64,000 nucleotides of DNA from Bacteroidota bacterium (lineage in GTDB: Bacteria > Bacteroidota > Bacteroidia > AKYH767-A > 2013-40CM-41-45), in NCBI GenBank assembly GCA_016720935.1, contig JADKJP010000006.1, positions 248,001-312,000 of the forward strand. The letters run 5' to 3'. Below the pieces are notes generated by a model. The model was not told the DNA's origin, did no database searches, and saw only the letters and a list, made by a program, of their open reading frames with translations. The position numbers and the translations under genes were made by a program. Below, one piece after another: positions 1 through 8,690 of the stretch (the stretch's first letter is position 1; each line of letters begins with the position of its first letter).

Positions 1-1586
1 AGATCTTTTTCCGCGGCTGCACTATCCACAGCGAATACCAAAGCAAAATTTTCTCTGAGTTCAGGTTTTCTTTTTGTGAGCGCAGCTGAAACAGTCATAC
101 GTCCCTGCTTCTGCAATTGATTCGCGTACTCATTCCAGACCGGTTCCAGCTCTGTCATTGAAAATGGTTCCTGAAGATCCGGGAGAATTTCAGCGACTTG
201 CTGAGTTGCTTGTTCAGGCTCTTTGTAGAGCTTAGAACTGATAGAAATTGTTTTGCGAATGCTGCTGCCCGGCATCGGTGTTCGCTCTTTCGTCGCAGGT
301 GCTGTAGTTGCAATTGCCGGCGCAGCGGAGGCCACATTGGTAGTGGTTTCCATCTCGGCTTTGGACAGAGCTCCGGATACTATAGTGGGAGAAGGTAATG
401 GAATGGAGGGTGTAACACTTACTGCTGCAGTAGGAGTTGAGGATATTGCAGGTTCAGTTTTTTTTTTGAAAGCTTCGCCTGCACCGGGTTGTGGAGCAGT
501 TGCCGAACACATTTTCAACAAAGACAATTCGATGTGAAGACGCTGGTTTTTGGATGATTTGAATCCCATATCGGCACGATTGGCGACTTCAAGTTTTTCG
601 AGCAACCAGTTCGCCGAACAATTCCTGCTTTGGACTTTGTATTTTTCACGGACACTCGGACTCACCTCCAGCAAGGGGAGTGTGATTTCATCTTTGCAAA
701 CCAAAAGATCCCGGAAATGGGATGCCAGTCCGTTGATGAAATTATGTCCGTCAAAACCATTGTTCAGAATCTCATTATAAGCCAATAAAACGGCTGACAT
801 GTTTCCGGTAAGTAAATCATCGGTAATTCTGAAATAGTAATCGTAATCGAGGATATTGAGGTTCTCGATCACATCTTTGTACTTGAGGTTGGAGCCGGCA
901 AAACTTACAAGCTGATCAAACAAGCTCAACGCGTCGCGTAAAGCACCATCCGCTTTCTGAGCGATGATGTGCAAAGCGTCTTCTTCAGCGACAACATTTT
1001 CTTTTTGCGCGATGGATTGCAGATGCGTCGCGATATCTTCAACAGAGATGCGGTTAAAATCAAAAATCTGACAACGTGATAAAATTGTCGGGATAATTTT
1101 ATGCTTCTCAGTCGTTGCAAGAATAAATACAGCATAGGAGGGCGGCTCTTCCAGCGTTTTCAAGAAGGCATTGAACGCGGAAGTACTCAGCATGTGAACC
1201 TCATCGATGATATACACCTTGTATTTGCCAAGTTGCGGCGCATAACGCACCTGCTCTACCAAAGCCCGGATGTCATCCACAGAATTGTTGGAAGCTGCAT
1301 CAAGCTCGTATATATTCAGCGAATTGCCGGAATTGAACGAAATACAGGAAGTACAAACATTACAAGCCTCTACATTCGCAGAAATGTTCTCGCAATTTAT
1401 TGTCTTCGCAAGAATTCTCGCGGTGGTGGTTTTTCCAACTCCTCTTGGACCTGTGAAAAGAAATGCCTGAGCAAGATGATTATTCCTGATCGCATTTTTT
1501 AAAGTATTGGTAATAGAAGGCTGCCCAACTACCGTGTCAAAGGTAACTGGCCTGTATTTACGGGCGGAAACAATAAACTTATCCAT
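1..1586 (-). CDS. dnaX: DNA polymerase III subunit gamma/tau (partial, C-terminus beyond window)
   Basis: Clamp-loader ATPase of the replicative polymerase holoenzyme; the long tau form also links polymerase and helicase. The frame starts at ATG 1586 (MDKFIVSARKYRP, the family N-terminus) and is still open at base 1. Visible in order: Walker A GPRGVGKT (residues 46-53), zinc cysteines 65, 75, 78 and 81, ELDAASN (94-100), the Walker B box DEVH (128-131), domain III to about residue 370, then a Pro/Thr/Ala-rich linker as in tau proteins. A -7 box lies just upstream. Codons for residues 373-376 contain ten consecutive A's (bases 458-467), where a one-base slip gives an immediate stop; this suggests a gamma form of about 377 residues. 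The identity is certain; gamma production is inferred. Confidence 0.95.
   Translation of the reverse strand, partial: MDKFIVSARKYRPVTFDTVVGQPSITNTLKNAIRNNHLAQAFLFTGPRGVGKTTTARILAKTINCENISANVEACNVCTSCISFNSGNSLNIYELDAASNNSVDDIRALVEQVRYAPQLGKYKVYIIDEVHMLSTSAFNAFLKTLEEPPSYAVFILATTEKHKIIPTILSRCQIFDFNRISVEDIATHLQSIAQKENVVAEEDALHIIAQKADGALRDALSLFDQLVSFAGSNLKYKDVIENLNILDYDYYFRITDDLLTGNMSAVLLAYNEILNNGFDGHNFINGLASHFRDLLVCKDEITLPLLEVSPSVREKYKVQSRNCSANWLLEKLEVANRADMGFKSSKNQRLHIELSLLKMCSATAPQPGAGEAFKKKTEPAISSTPTAAVSVTPSIPLPSPTIVSGALSKAEMETTTNVASAAPAIATTAPATKERTPMPGSSIRKTISISSKLYKEPEQATQQVAEILPDLQEPFSMTELEPVWNEYANQLQKQGRMTVSAALTKRKPELRENFALVFAVDSAAAEKD
458..467 (-). promoter_or_regulatory. A10 slippage/frameshift site in dnaX
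   Basis: On the coding strand ten A's follow TTC and precede CTGAACC. In the zero frame this reads AAA AAA AAA ACT. With one extra A in the mRNA, or a -1 ribosomal shift, it reads AAC then TGA at once. Loss of one A gives a stop 12 codons on. The site falls at the end of clamp-loader domain III, the place where E. coli and Thermus dnaX make gamma. Known: E. coli shifts ribosomes on A AAA AAG; Thermus uses transcriptional slippage on A9. Operation here is inferred. Confidence 0.65.
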
Positions 1587-1603
1587 GATGTAAGGGAGAG
1601 AAA

Positions 1604-1611
1604 CAAAGATA
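1604..1611 (-). promoter_or_regulatory. -7 promoter box for dnaX
   Basis: Leftward TATCTTTG, matching the Bacteroidota -7 consensus TAnnTTTG, ends 18 bases before the dnaX ATG. No good TTG -33 box is seen at the right distance, so the call is moderate. Confidence 0.5.
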
Positions 1612-1866
1612 CAATTTGCAATTGAATGGAGGAGGGGTTTTGATAAATTGTAGTTGGGTTTTGGGTTCAAGAATTAAGCAAAGTATTTATACTCCTTTTT
1701 TCTCAGCATGAATCGTTCAACCCGGAACTCGAAACCCTGAATCAATTTGATGAATATTAATTTTATCGAATTGCCTGCAAACCTGCAACACCACTGACTT
1801 TACCTTCTTAGTTTTCAACAAACACTAGTATTTATCAACAATTCAGGGCATTTGCATTCCTGAAAC

Positions 1867-1897
1867 TTGCAACAGGTGATGCCTCTAAGTACTTTTG
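1867..1897 (+). promoter_or_regulatory. Promoter of the HU gene
   Basis: TTG (1867-1869), a 20-base spacer and TACTTTTG (1890-1897) form a full Bacteroidota sigma-A promoter, about 47 bases before the HU start. The rest of the 358-base gap 1587-1944 holds only this, the dnaX -7 box and AT-rich sequence with a few weak 7-bp words near 1655-1730. Confidence 0.85.
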
Positions 1898-1944
1898 ATG
1901 AAGTCATTATTCCTAACCTTTAATCACTAAAAACTAAGAAGAAA

Positions 1945-2217
1945 ATGAACAAAGCTGAACTGATTGATGCTATGGCATCAGAAGCCAAGATCACCAAAGC
2001 TGACGCTGGTCGTGCGCTGCAAGCATTTATGACTGTTACTTCCAAGACCTTGAAAAAAGGTGAGCGCGTAGCGCTGGTAGGTTTCGGTACCTTCTCTGTT
2101 GCTAAACGTGCTGCTCGTAACGGACGTAATCCACAAACAGGCAAGCCGATTAAGATTGCTGCTAAGAAAGTAGCTAAGTTCAAAGCCGGTGCGGAGCTTT
2201 CTTCCCGTATCAAGTAA
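1945..2217 (+). CDS. hup: HU-family DNA-binding protein
   Basis: A 90-residue histone-like protein of standard HU length that bends and compacts DNA as a dimer. It begins [20 protein letters not shown] and carries the [20 protein letters not shown] beta-arm region with the conserved RNPQTG at the arm tip. It stands alone: a perfect promoter lies upstream and a strong hairpin terminator 19 bases downstream, shared with the convergent paaG. Strong expression is likely. HU and IHF cannot be told apart with certainty; length and arm sequence favour HU. Confidence 0.95.
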   Translation: MNKAELIDAMASEAKITKADAGRALQAFMTVTSKTLKKGERVALVGFGTFSVAKRAARNGRNPQTGKPIKIAAKKVAKFKAGAELSSRIK

Positions 2218-2235
2218 TTCCGCTTACCAATGCAT

Positions 2236-2264
2236 AAAAAAACCCGCTCGAAGCGGGTTTTTTT
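2236..2264. terminator. Bidirectional intrinsic terminator, HU / paaG
   Basis: An A-run, a perfect stem of CCCGCT with AGCGGG around loop CGA, then a T-run. It can end transcripts of the rightward HU gene and of the leftward paa block, whose last gene stops at 2283. Confidence 0.9.
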
Positions 2265-2282
2265 ATGCTCTTAAAATAATTA

Positions 2283-3065
2283 TTATTCTCCTTTAAATTC
2301 CGGTTTTCTTTTTTCGAGAAATGCCTGAACACCTTCTTTGTAATCATACGTTTTTCCGGCTTCCTCCTGAAGCATTTCCTCTCTCTGCAATTGTTCTTCA
2401 AGCGTATTGGTCATCGATTCATTCAGCAATTTTTTAGTCAGCCAGATTCCACGGGTCGGCATTTGCGCAAGTGTTTCCGCGACTTTCATTGCTTCTTCTT
2501 TCAATTTCCCGTCTTCGCATACTTTGTACAACATTCCCATTTGCAAAGCTTCAGGAGCAGAAATTTTATCGCCCAGCATCATCAACGCGGAAGCTCTCTG
2601 AAATCCGATCAATCGAGGAAGAATGAAAGTGCCGCCACTGTCCGGTACCAATCCGATTTTACTGAAAGCCTGAATGAAAGACGCGCTGGCAGTAGCGAGT
2701 ACAATGTCACATGCAAAAGCCAGATTCGCGCCCGCACCGGCTGCCACACCATTCACAGCACACACAACGGGCTTTTCCATCTTCCGGATCTTTAGAATGA
2801 TCGGATTGTAATGCTCAGCGACTATTCTGCGTATACCCGGACCGTTAGGGTCAATTGCTTCCGCCAAATCCTGACCTGCGCAAAATGCCTTTCCTGAACC
2901 GGTGAGGAAGACAGCTCTGACTGTTTTATCCGCTGCTGCCTGATCAAGCGCTGCCTGCATAGCTAAGGCCATTTCCCTGTTAAAACTGTTGAACTTATCT
3001 GGACGGTTTAGTGTAATACTTGCGACGCCATTCCCGGCTTCGTATAGAATGAAGGAACTATTCAT
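2283..3065 (-). CDS. paaG: PaaG-type enoyl-CoA hydratase/isomerase (epoxyphenylacetyl-CoA isomerase)
   Basis: A 260-residue crotonase. By family role and context it isomerises ring-1,2-epoxyphenylacetyl-CoA to oxepin-CoA. Visible are the oxyanion-hole segments KAFCAGQDL and GVAAGAGANLA and the GLVPDSGGTFILPRL segment with the PaaG-type Asp in place of hydratase Glu. The start is set at ATG 3065 (MNSSFILYEAGNG); a 14-residue upstream extension has no family match. It is the last gene of paaABCDG, 63 bases after paaD, followed by the shared terminator. The family is certain; the PaaG assignment rests on AGQDL and the operon. Confidence 0.88.
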   Translation of the reverse strand: MNSSFILYEAGNGVASITLNRPDKFNSFNREMALAMQAALDQAAADKTVRAVFLTGSGKAFCAGQDLAEAIDPNGPGIRRIVAEHYNPIILKIRKMEKPVVCAVNGVAAGAGANLAFACDIVLATASASFIQAFSKIGLVPDSGGTFILPRLIGFQRASALMMLGDKISAPEALQMGMLYKVCEDGKLKEEAMKVAETLAQMPTRGIWLTKKLLNESMTNTLEEQLQREEMLQEEAGKTYDYKEGVQAFLEKRKPEFKGE

Positions 3066-3128
3066 GGAGTGGATATTTTTTTGAGAATGGAAAATTAAAC
3101 AGAGCAAGAATGAATTTCTGCTTTTTGT

Positions 3129-3623
3129 TCAATGGCATTTGAAATAATCAAAAGGTTCACGACAATCTTCGCAGCGATACAATGCTTTGCAGGCTGTGGA
3201 GCCAAACTGGCTCACAACCGATGTATTTGAAGAGCCACATCGCGGACAATTCACGATACGGGGCCTGCCTGTGATAAGACTCTTGTCAGGACTGCTTTTT
3301 TCGGGAGGAGCTATTCCGTACACCCGTAATCTTTCTTTGGCTTCCTCATTGATCCAGTCTGTGGTCCACACCTCATCAAATACAAGCCGTACTTCTACTT
3401 CCTCTATACCTTCTTCCTTCAGTTTGGAAACAATATCATTCTGAATAGCCATCATTGCCGGGCATCCTGAATAGGTAGGAGTAATATTGACAATTACCTT
3501 ATGATCGTGAAGAATAATATCTCTGACAATTCCCAGATCTACAATACTGATCACAGGAATTTCAGGATCCGGAATCTGTTCCAGAATCTTCTCAATAATT
3601 TCTTTGGTGATAATTTTTGACAT
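3129..3623 (-). CDS. paaD: PaaD, phenylacetyl-CoA epoxidase Fe-S/assembly subunit
   Basis: A 164-residue protein with an N-terminal MIP18/DUF59 domain (DPEIPVISIVDLGIVRD, then TPTYSGCPAMM with its conserved Cys) and a C-terminal zinc ribbon (CPRCGSSNT ... CEDC, last residues FDYFKCH). PaaD is needed to mature the PaaABCE epoxidase, probably in iron-sulfur insertion. It lies 48 bases after paaC. No paaE reductase follows, unlike in E. coli. Confidence 0.92.
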   Translation of the reverse strand: MSKIITKEIIEKILEQIPDPEIPVISIVDLGIVRDIILHDHKVIVNITPTYSGCPAMMAIQNDIVSKLKEEGIEEVEVRLVFDEVWTTDWINEEAKERLRVYGIAPPEKSSPDKSLITGRPRIVNCPRCGSSNTSVVSQFGSTACKALYRCEDCREPFDYFKCH

Positions 3624-3671
3624 CCTTGATTTTGGCTTTACGAATATTGCAAAGCACGCTTCAATGAAACT

Positions 3672-4436
3672 TTACCATTCCGCACCCGGAAAAGCTCGTG
3701 GTAAAGCCTGCATTTCACTTAACAGATGTCCCAGGTGTTCGGTGTGTCTTCCCTCACGACTGCCTCGGATCATAAATACGTTATCAGGAACCTTTAGTGT
3801 AGCTGATTGAAAAACTTCCCTGACCTTCTTTTCCCAGGGTTGACGAATTAAATCAGTATTGACAGCAATACCTTGTTTGATCAAAGTTGCGTCGACCTCA
3901 TCCATATCAAACATGTCACCGGTGAAATTCCACAAAGCGTCAATGGCCTGTTCCATTCGCTGATGACTTTCTTTTGTACCGTCACCGAGGCGAACCATCC
4001 ATTCTGTACTGTGACGAAGATGGTAGGTTACCTCTTTCAGGGATTTGTCGGCAAGCGAAGACAGAGTTGAGTCGTTACTTTTCTTTAATTCTGAATAGTA
4101 GAAATAGTAAAATGAACTCAGCAAAAACTGACGAAGGATTGTTTGTCCAAAATCTCCATTGGGTTGCTCCGCAAGAAGAAAATTATAATACTCCCTTTCA
4201 TCACGAAGGAACGCGTAATCATCTTCAGATTTTCCAGCACCTTCAATTTTGCCGGCATAGGTATAAAAAGCGCGCGCCTGACCGATCAGGTCGAGTGAAA
4301 TATTCGTGAGCGCGATGTCCTCTTCAATGATTGGGCCGTGACCACACCATTCTCCAAGTCTTTGTCCAAGGACAAGGCTGGTATCACCCAGGCGAAGACA
4401 ATAGGTCAGTAATGGATTTTTATGATTGGCATTCAT
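3672..4436 (-). CDS. paaC: PaaC, phenylacetyl-CoA 1,2-epoxidase structural subunit
   Basis: A 254-residue ferritin-fold subunit of the ring-1,2-phenylacetyl-CoA epoxidase. PaaC pairs with catalytic PaaA and has a helical core without a complete iron site. Recognisable segments are LGQRLGEWCGHGPIIEEDIA, NISLDLIGQARAFYTYAG and LRHSTEWMVRLGDGT. It is flanked by paaB (57 bases upstream) and paaD. Length and gene order match known paa operons. Confidence 0.94.
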   Translation of the reverse strand: MNANHKNPLLTYCLRLGDTSLVLGQRLGEWCGHGPIIEEDIALTNISLDLIGQARAFYTYAGKIEGAGKSEDDYAFLRDEREYYNFLLAEQPNGDFGQTILRQFLLSSFYYFYYSELKKSNDSTLSSLADKSLKEVTYHLRHSTEWMVRLGDGTKESHQRMEQAIDALWNFTGDMFDMDEVDATLIKQGIAVNTDLIRQPWEKKVREVFQSATLKVPDNVFMIRGSREGRHTEHLGHLLSEMQALPRAFPGAEW

Positions 4437-4493
4437 GATTTAATTCTTATGGATGGTGAATAGGCAGTGACAGTATTTGAATTTGAAATTAGC

Positions 4494-4778
4494 TCAATCA
4501 AAACTGGCACCCGGTGTCTTGTAGAAATTTGGATGACGATAAATTTTATCGTTGGAAGGCTCAAAAAATGAACCCATATCTTCAGGAGTACTGGAAATAA
4601 TGAATTCAGAAGGAACCACCCAGATACAAGTTGCTTCATTTCGCCTTGAATAAACATCTCTGGCATTTTGCAAAGCTAGTTCTTTGTCGGGAGCATGGAT
4701 ACTTCCGGCATGTTCAAATGGTAAACCGGATTTCTTTTGTGTAAACACTTCCCAAAGGGGCCATTGCGTATTGCTCAT
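4494..4778 (-). CDS. paaB: PaaB, phenylacetyl-CoA 1,2-epoxidase small subunit
   Basis: A 94-residue small subunit thought to bridge PaaAC heterodimers. It begins MSNTQWPLWEVFTQKKSGLP with the family signature PFEHAGSIHAPD and RRNEATCIWVVPS. The start is placed at ATG 4778, because the longer frame to 4859 overlaps paaA and its extra 27 residues are lysine-rich and unlike the family. It lies 43 bases after paaA in the same transcript. Confidence 0.94.
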   Translation of the reverse strand: MSNTQWPLWEVFTQKKSGLPFEHAGSIHAPDKELALQNARDVYSRRNEATCIWVVPSEFIISSTPEDMGSFFEPSNDKIYRHPNFYKTPGASFD

Positions 4779-4821
4779 TTTATTTGTGCTTTGAGTGAAT
4801 ATTAATTCCTGGTACCGCGAT

Positions 4822-5772
4822 TCAGGCAGCAACCATTTTTTCTTTTTGTTTTTGTGCATAGGACTCTGCTGCTTCTCTCACCCAGGCTCCATCAGCATGC
4901 GCTTTTCTGCGTGCTTTCATGCGCTCCTTGTTGCAGATTCCATTACCCTTGATGACATTGTAAAATTCGTCCCAATTGATCGGACCATGATCATAATGTT
5001 TGGTATCAGGATTGATTTTCAAATCCTTGTCGGGAATCACCAAACCGATATTTTCAGCCTGGGGAACAGTACGATCAATAAATCGCTGACGCAGTTCGTC
5101 GTTAGAAAAACGTTTTACTTTCCAGCGCATGAGTTCTCCGCTATTTGGTGAATCCGTGTCGGATGGGCCGAACATCATAAGTGAAGGCCACCACCAACGA
5201 TTCATCGCGTCCTGTGCCATCGCCTTTTGTTCAGCAGTTCCTTTCATCAAGGTCGCAAGAATTTCATAACCTTGTTTGTGATGAAAGTTTTCCTCTTTGC
5301 AAATTCTTACCATTGCCCTGGAATAAGGACCATAAGAACACTTTGCCAATGCGGTTTGATTCACAATGGCAGCACCATCCACCAACCATCCAATAGCACC
5401 GATATCAGCCCAGGTCAAAGTCGGATAATTGAAGATGCTGGAATATTTTGCTTTTCCGCTCAGTAATTCGTCGATCATTTCTTCCCGAGACACATTCAGG
5501 GTCTCCGCTCCACAATAGATGTACAATCCATGTCCACCTTCATCCTGAACTTTTGCAAGTAAAACCGCTTTTCTGCGGAGGCTTGGAGCCCTGGTGATCC
5601 AGTTTCCTTCGGGAAGCATACCAACCACTTCAGAGTGGGCATGCTGACTCATCATACGGATCAATTGTTTGCGGTAACGTTCCGGCATCCAGTCTTTAGG
5701 TTCTATCATTTCACCACGATCAATTCGTGCCTGAAATTCAGCTTCTCGTTCCTGTTCAGTGAAGTTGTTCAT
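4822..5772 (-). CDS. paaA: PaaA, phenylacetyl-CoA 1,2-epoxidase catalytic subunit
   Basis: The 316-residue diiron catalytic subunit that epoxidises the ring of phenylacetyl-CoA with O2. Two ExxH iron-ligand motifs are visible, EGGH at 78-81 and ENFH at 161-164, each in a helix of the ferritin-like fold. Length and the tract [16 protein letters not shown] fit the family. It heads the five-gene block, 70 bases after DUF6526, and has no clear promoter of its own, so transcription may enter from the DUF6526 promoter. Confidence 0.96.
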   Translation of the reverse strand: MNNFTEQEREAEFQARIDRGEMIEPKDWMPERYRKQLIRMMSQHAHSEVVGMLPEGNWITRAPSLRRKAVLLAKVQDEGGHGLYIYCGAETLNVSREEMIDELLSGKAKYSSIFNYPTLTWADIGAIGWLVDGAAIVNQTALAKCSYGPYSRAMVRICKEENFHHKQGYEILATLMKGTAEQKAMAQDAMNRWWWPSLMMFGPSDTDSPNSGELMRWKVKRFSNDELRQRFIDRTVPQAENIGLVIPDKDLKINPDTKHYDHGPINWDEFYNVIKGNGICNKERMKARRKAHADGAWVREAAESYAQKQKEKMVAA

Positions 5773-5842
5773 TTTTATTTATCAATTAATTTTTCGAAAT
5801 TATCGGTTGGTAATGGTACGAACTATGACAATAATCATATCT

Positions 5843-6289
5843 CTAAGCCCTGTGATAATCACCTTTCCAGCGGGTAATAGCCTTCTTGATTTCGTCCGGC
5901 GTCAGTTGTTTTTCTATGGCCTCTTTGCAGAGCAAAATAAACTCATCATCAGGAGCAAATCGTAATGCAATTACCTGTGACATCCGGATTCTCCCATCGA
6001 GTGGCTTGCCTGTTAGCAGGAAATGTCTGAAATTTTCCTCGGAACGTATCACCCGGTCCTGAACGCGAAGAGCGAAAGCCCTTACATAAATATACAGTAT
6101 GCCAAGAATCAAACTAGCCAATACTAACAAATTGGCTGAAAAAAGGTTCCCTTTCTGAACTACATCCTCGTCGAGAAGGTTGAAAACATTCACTACGGAT
6201 GCCGCCAGAAGGCTGATGATCAGAATCGATAAGACAAAGTGATAAACAGGCACATAGCGTCTGTGGTTCGAATAACTCTGTTTTTTCAT
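5843..6289 (-). CDS. DUF6526-like membrane protein
   Basis: A 148-residue protein of unknown function that looks like the Bacteroidota DUF6526 family (start MKKQSYSNHRRYVPVYHFV). It has two membrane helices (about residues 16-36 and 52-72) and a basic, amphipathic cytoplasmic C-terminal half ending ITRWKGDYHRA. ATG 6289 is chosen because a perfect promoter (6309-6339) lies just upstream, inside the longer alternative that starts at 6367. It is 70 bases ahead of paaA on the same strand and may share its transcript; a role in phenylacetate use is not implied by the sequence. Confidence 0.8.
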   Translation of the reverse strand: MKKQSYSNHRRYVPVYHFVLSILIISLLAASVVNVFNLLDEDVVQKGNLFSANLLVLASLILGILYIYVRAFALRVQDRVIRSEENFRHFLLTGKPLDGRIRMSQVIALRFAPDDEFILLCKEAIEKQLTPDEIKKAITRWKGDYHRA

Positions 6290-6308
6290 GCGATGAAATC
6301 TTATGAAA

Positions 6309-6339
6309 CAAAAATAACCTTTTAAAAAGAGCCCGGCAA
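6309..6339 (-). promoter_or_regulatory. Promoter of DUF6526 (and perhaps paaABCDG)
   Basis: Leftward TTG (6337-6339), a 20-base spacer and TATTTTTG (6309-6316). Expected transcript start is near 6302, giving a leader of about 13 bases before ATG 6289. Confidence 0.8.
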
Positions 6340-6393
6340 ATCGCTCTGGGAAGCACAATGGAGTCAATAATTTTCATTTACTTGCCCTGATCA

Positions 6394-7530
6394 ATGACTA
6401 TGTCAAACGCCGGGAAACGTGTAATTCTGTCTGTAATCAGTGACCTTGTTACGGATCAAAGGGTTCATCGGACTGCTTTGGCGCTCCATCGAAAGGGGCT
6501 GAAAGTCACACTAGTAGGCCGAAAATTAAAACAAAGCCCGATCCTGGAGAAACGAGAATATTCTACCAAAAGATTTAAATTATGGTGGGAGCAAGGTCCT
6601 TTGTTTTATGCGGCATTTAATGTCCGGCTTTTCTTTTACCTGCTCTGGAACAAAGCTGATGTGCTGGTTGCGAATGACCTGGATACCTTGCCGGCGAATT
6701 ATCTGGCTTCCGGAATTCAGAAAAATGTACTGTATTACGACAGCCACGAATATTTTACAGAAGTGCCGGAACTGGTTTCAAGACCGCGAATCCAGGCTAT
6801 CTGGAAAAGAATAGAGCGCTGGATCCTTCCGGGAATAAAACATATGTATACAGTGAATGATTCCATCGCAGGACTCTATGGAATGGAATACAAAAAGAAA
6901 GTCGGAGTCGTAAGAAATGTTCCTTTCCGAATTCAGGGAGCAATAAAATCGAATGACAGGAAGTCCCTTGGATTACCGGCAGATAAAAAAATATTTATTT
7001 TCCAGGGTTCAGGAATTAATGTTCACCGTGGCGCTGAAGAAGTATTATTAGCCATGCAACATACACAAGGTTTGTTGTTGCTGTTTGTCGGCGGAGGTGA
7101 TGTTATCGATTTTTTAAAAAGCGAAACTCTTCGATTGAAGCTTTCCGACAAGGTGATGTTTGTTCCCCGTCAAAGTATGGAAAAACTGCGTGAGTATACC
7201 CGACTTGCGGATGTAGGCTTATCGCTTGACAAGGACACAAATCTGAATTATAAATATTCCCTGCCCAACAAATTATTTGATTATATCCAGGCTGAAATAC
7301 CCGTGCTTGTTTCTGATTTGCCGGAATTGAGAACAATCGTCGATAAATATGCTATCGGGAAGATTGTGGATTCACATCAACCTGAAAAATTGGCCATGCA
7401 AATGATGGAAATGGTAAAAGATCCGGTACAATTTGCTCAATGGAAAGAAAATTTAAAACTTGCGGCCTCTGACCTGTGTTGGGAAAACGAAGAAGTAAAA
7501 TTGCTCGAAATATTCAAAGATGTCCTCTGA
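6394..7530 (+). CDS. GT4-like glycosyltransferase
   Basis: A 378-residue GT-B fold glycosyltransferase, probably acting at the membrane on a surface glycan. The N-terminal domain opens with VILSVISDLVTDQRVHRTA and has the acceptor-side motif NDLDTLPANYLAS and YDSHEYFTEVPEL. The C-terminal nucleotide-sugar domain holds KIFIFQGSGINVHRGAEEVL and the SLPNKLFDYIQAEIPVLVSD donor-site segment. ATG 6394 and 6400 are both possible starts. It overlaps the next glycosyltransferase by 11 bases, so the two are likely co-translated. The sugar and acceptor cannot be told. Confidence 0.88.
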   Translation: MTMSNAGKRVILSVISDLVTDQRVHRTALALHRKGLKVTLVGRKLKQSPILEKREYSTKRFKLWWEQGPLFYAAFNVRLFFYLLWNKADVLVANDLDTLPANYLASGIQKNVLYYDSHEYFTEVPELVSRPRIQAIWKRIERWILPGIKHMYTVNDSIAGLYGMEYKKKVGVVRNVPFRIQGAIKSNDRKSLGLPADKKIFIFQGSGINVHRGAEEVLLAMQHTQGLLLLFVGGGDVIDFLKSETLRLKLSDKVMFVPRQSMEKLREYTRLADVGLSLDKDTNLNYKYSLPNKLFDYIQAEIPVLVSDLPELRTIVDKYAIGKIVDSHQPEKLAMQMMEMVKDPVQFAQWKENLKLAASDLCWENEEVKLLEIFKDVL

Positions 7531-8650
7531 GCTGCATACACATATTATCAGTTTTGATGTACCCTATCCTGCTGATTATGGTGGAGTGATTGATGTGTTT
7601 TACAAATTAAAAGCGCTTCAGGCAGCCGGAGTTAAAGTTCATTTGCATTGTTTTGAATACGGCCGTCCGCCTCAACAGGAGATCCATCGTTATTGCGAGG
7701 AAGTGTACTATTATTCCAGACAAAACGCGAAATCAATGTTGTTCAATACGCTTCCTTATATCGTGTTGAGCAGACAATCCGAAGAACTCAAGCGAAGACT
7801 GCTGAAAGATAATTTTCCAATTCTCTTTGAAGGTTTGCATTCTACTTTTTACCTGCCCGATGTGGATCTTGCAACAAGGCATAAAGTGGTCAGAACGCAT
7901 AATGTTGAACATGATTACTATGAGAGCCTTGCTGCGGTGGAGAAAAATATTTTTAAGCGGTATTATTTTTTTAACGAAGCGGGGAAACTAAAAAAGTATC
8001 AGAACATTTTGAAAAATGCTCAGGGAATAGCCGCTATTTCACCGAATGATTCCCGCTATTTTTCATCGCTGTTTTCCGGAGTAAGTTTTATACCGGCTTT
8101 TCATCCCTATGATCAGGTTGACATTCGACCAGGTAAAGATGAATTCGCTTTTTATCATGGAAATCTTGGGGTGGGAGAGAATAACGAAGCAGCTTTATTT
8201 CTGGTCAGAAAAGTATTTAATGATCTTCCATTTCATTTGATCATAGCGGGTACTAAACCTTCTGAAGAATTAAGAAAAGCAGTAAAAGAATATAAAAACG
8301 TGACTTTATTTTCTGATCGTTCTCCTGAAGAAATTCGTGAACTGATTGCAACTGCTCAGTGCAATATTCTTCCGACATTTCAGGCCACTGGCATCAAATT
8401 GAAATTGCTCGCCGCCTTGTTCGGCGGGCGTTATTGTATTGTGAATTCCCCTATGGTAGTCAATACAGGATTGGAGTCACTGTGTATTATCGCTGACACT
8501 GCTGATGAAATGAAAAAGCAGGTAGAATTGGTGATGAAGAAAAAAGATTTTTCAGATCGGAAAAAGCGAGAGGAAGTACTTGCGAATTTTTCAAACGCAA
8601 TGAATGCTGAAAAACTGAAAATGCTTCTGTTCCCGAAAGATCAGGATTGA
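7520..8650 (+). CDS. Glycosyltransferase, second gene of pair
   Basis: A 376-residue protein with a GT-B layout. It starts HIISFDVPYPADYGGVIDVF, the usual glycine-rich N-terminal loop of GT4-type enzymes, and has VRTHNVEHDYY mid-domain. The donor half is weaker: PTFQATGIKLKLLAALFGGR replaces the usual ExxxxE motif region, with GIKLK as the likely sugar-nucleotide contact. It starts inside the 3' end of the preceding glycosyltransferase gene. Product and acceptor are unknown. Confidence 0.82.
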   Translation: MSSELHTHIISFDVPYPADYGGVIDVFYKLKALQAAGVKVHLHCFEYGRPPQQEIHRYCEEVYYYSRQNAKSMLFNTLPYIVLSRQSEELKRRLLKDNFPILFEGLHSTFYLPDVDLATRHKVVRTHNVEHDYYESLAAVEKNIFKRYYFFNEAGKLKKYQNILKNAQGIAAISPNDSRYFSSLFSGVSFIPAFHPYDQVDIRPGKDEFAFYHGNLGVGENNEAALFLVRKVFNDLPFHLIIAGTKPSEELRKAVKEYKNVTLFSDRSPEEIRELIATAQCNILPTFQATGIKLKLLAALFGGRYCIVNSPMVVNTGLESLCIIADTADEMKKQVELVMKKKDFSDRKKREEVLANFSNAMNAEKLKMLLFPKDQD

Positions 8651-8690
8651 TCCTTTTTTCCGGAAGTATGGCAGATTTCCCGGGATGAGA

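Noticed and set aside
8637..8660. Short hairpin plus T-run after the second glycosyltransferase as a terminator.
   Set aside because: The stem (GGAT/ATCC) is only about 4 bp; too weak to call.
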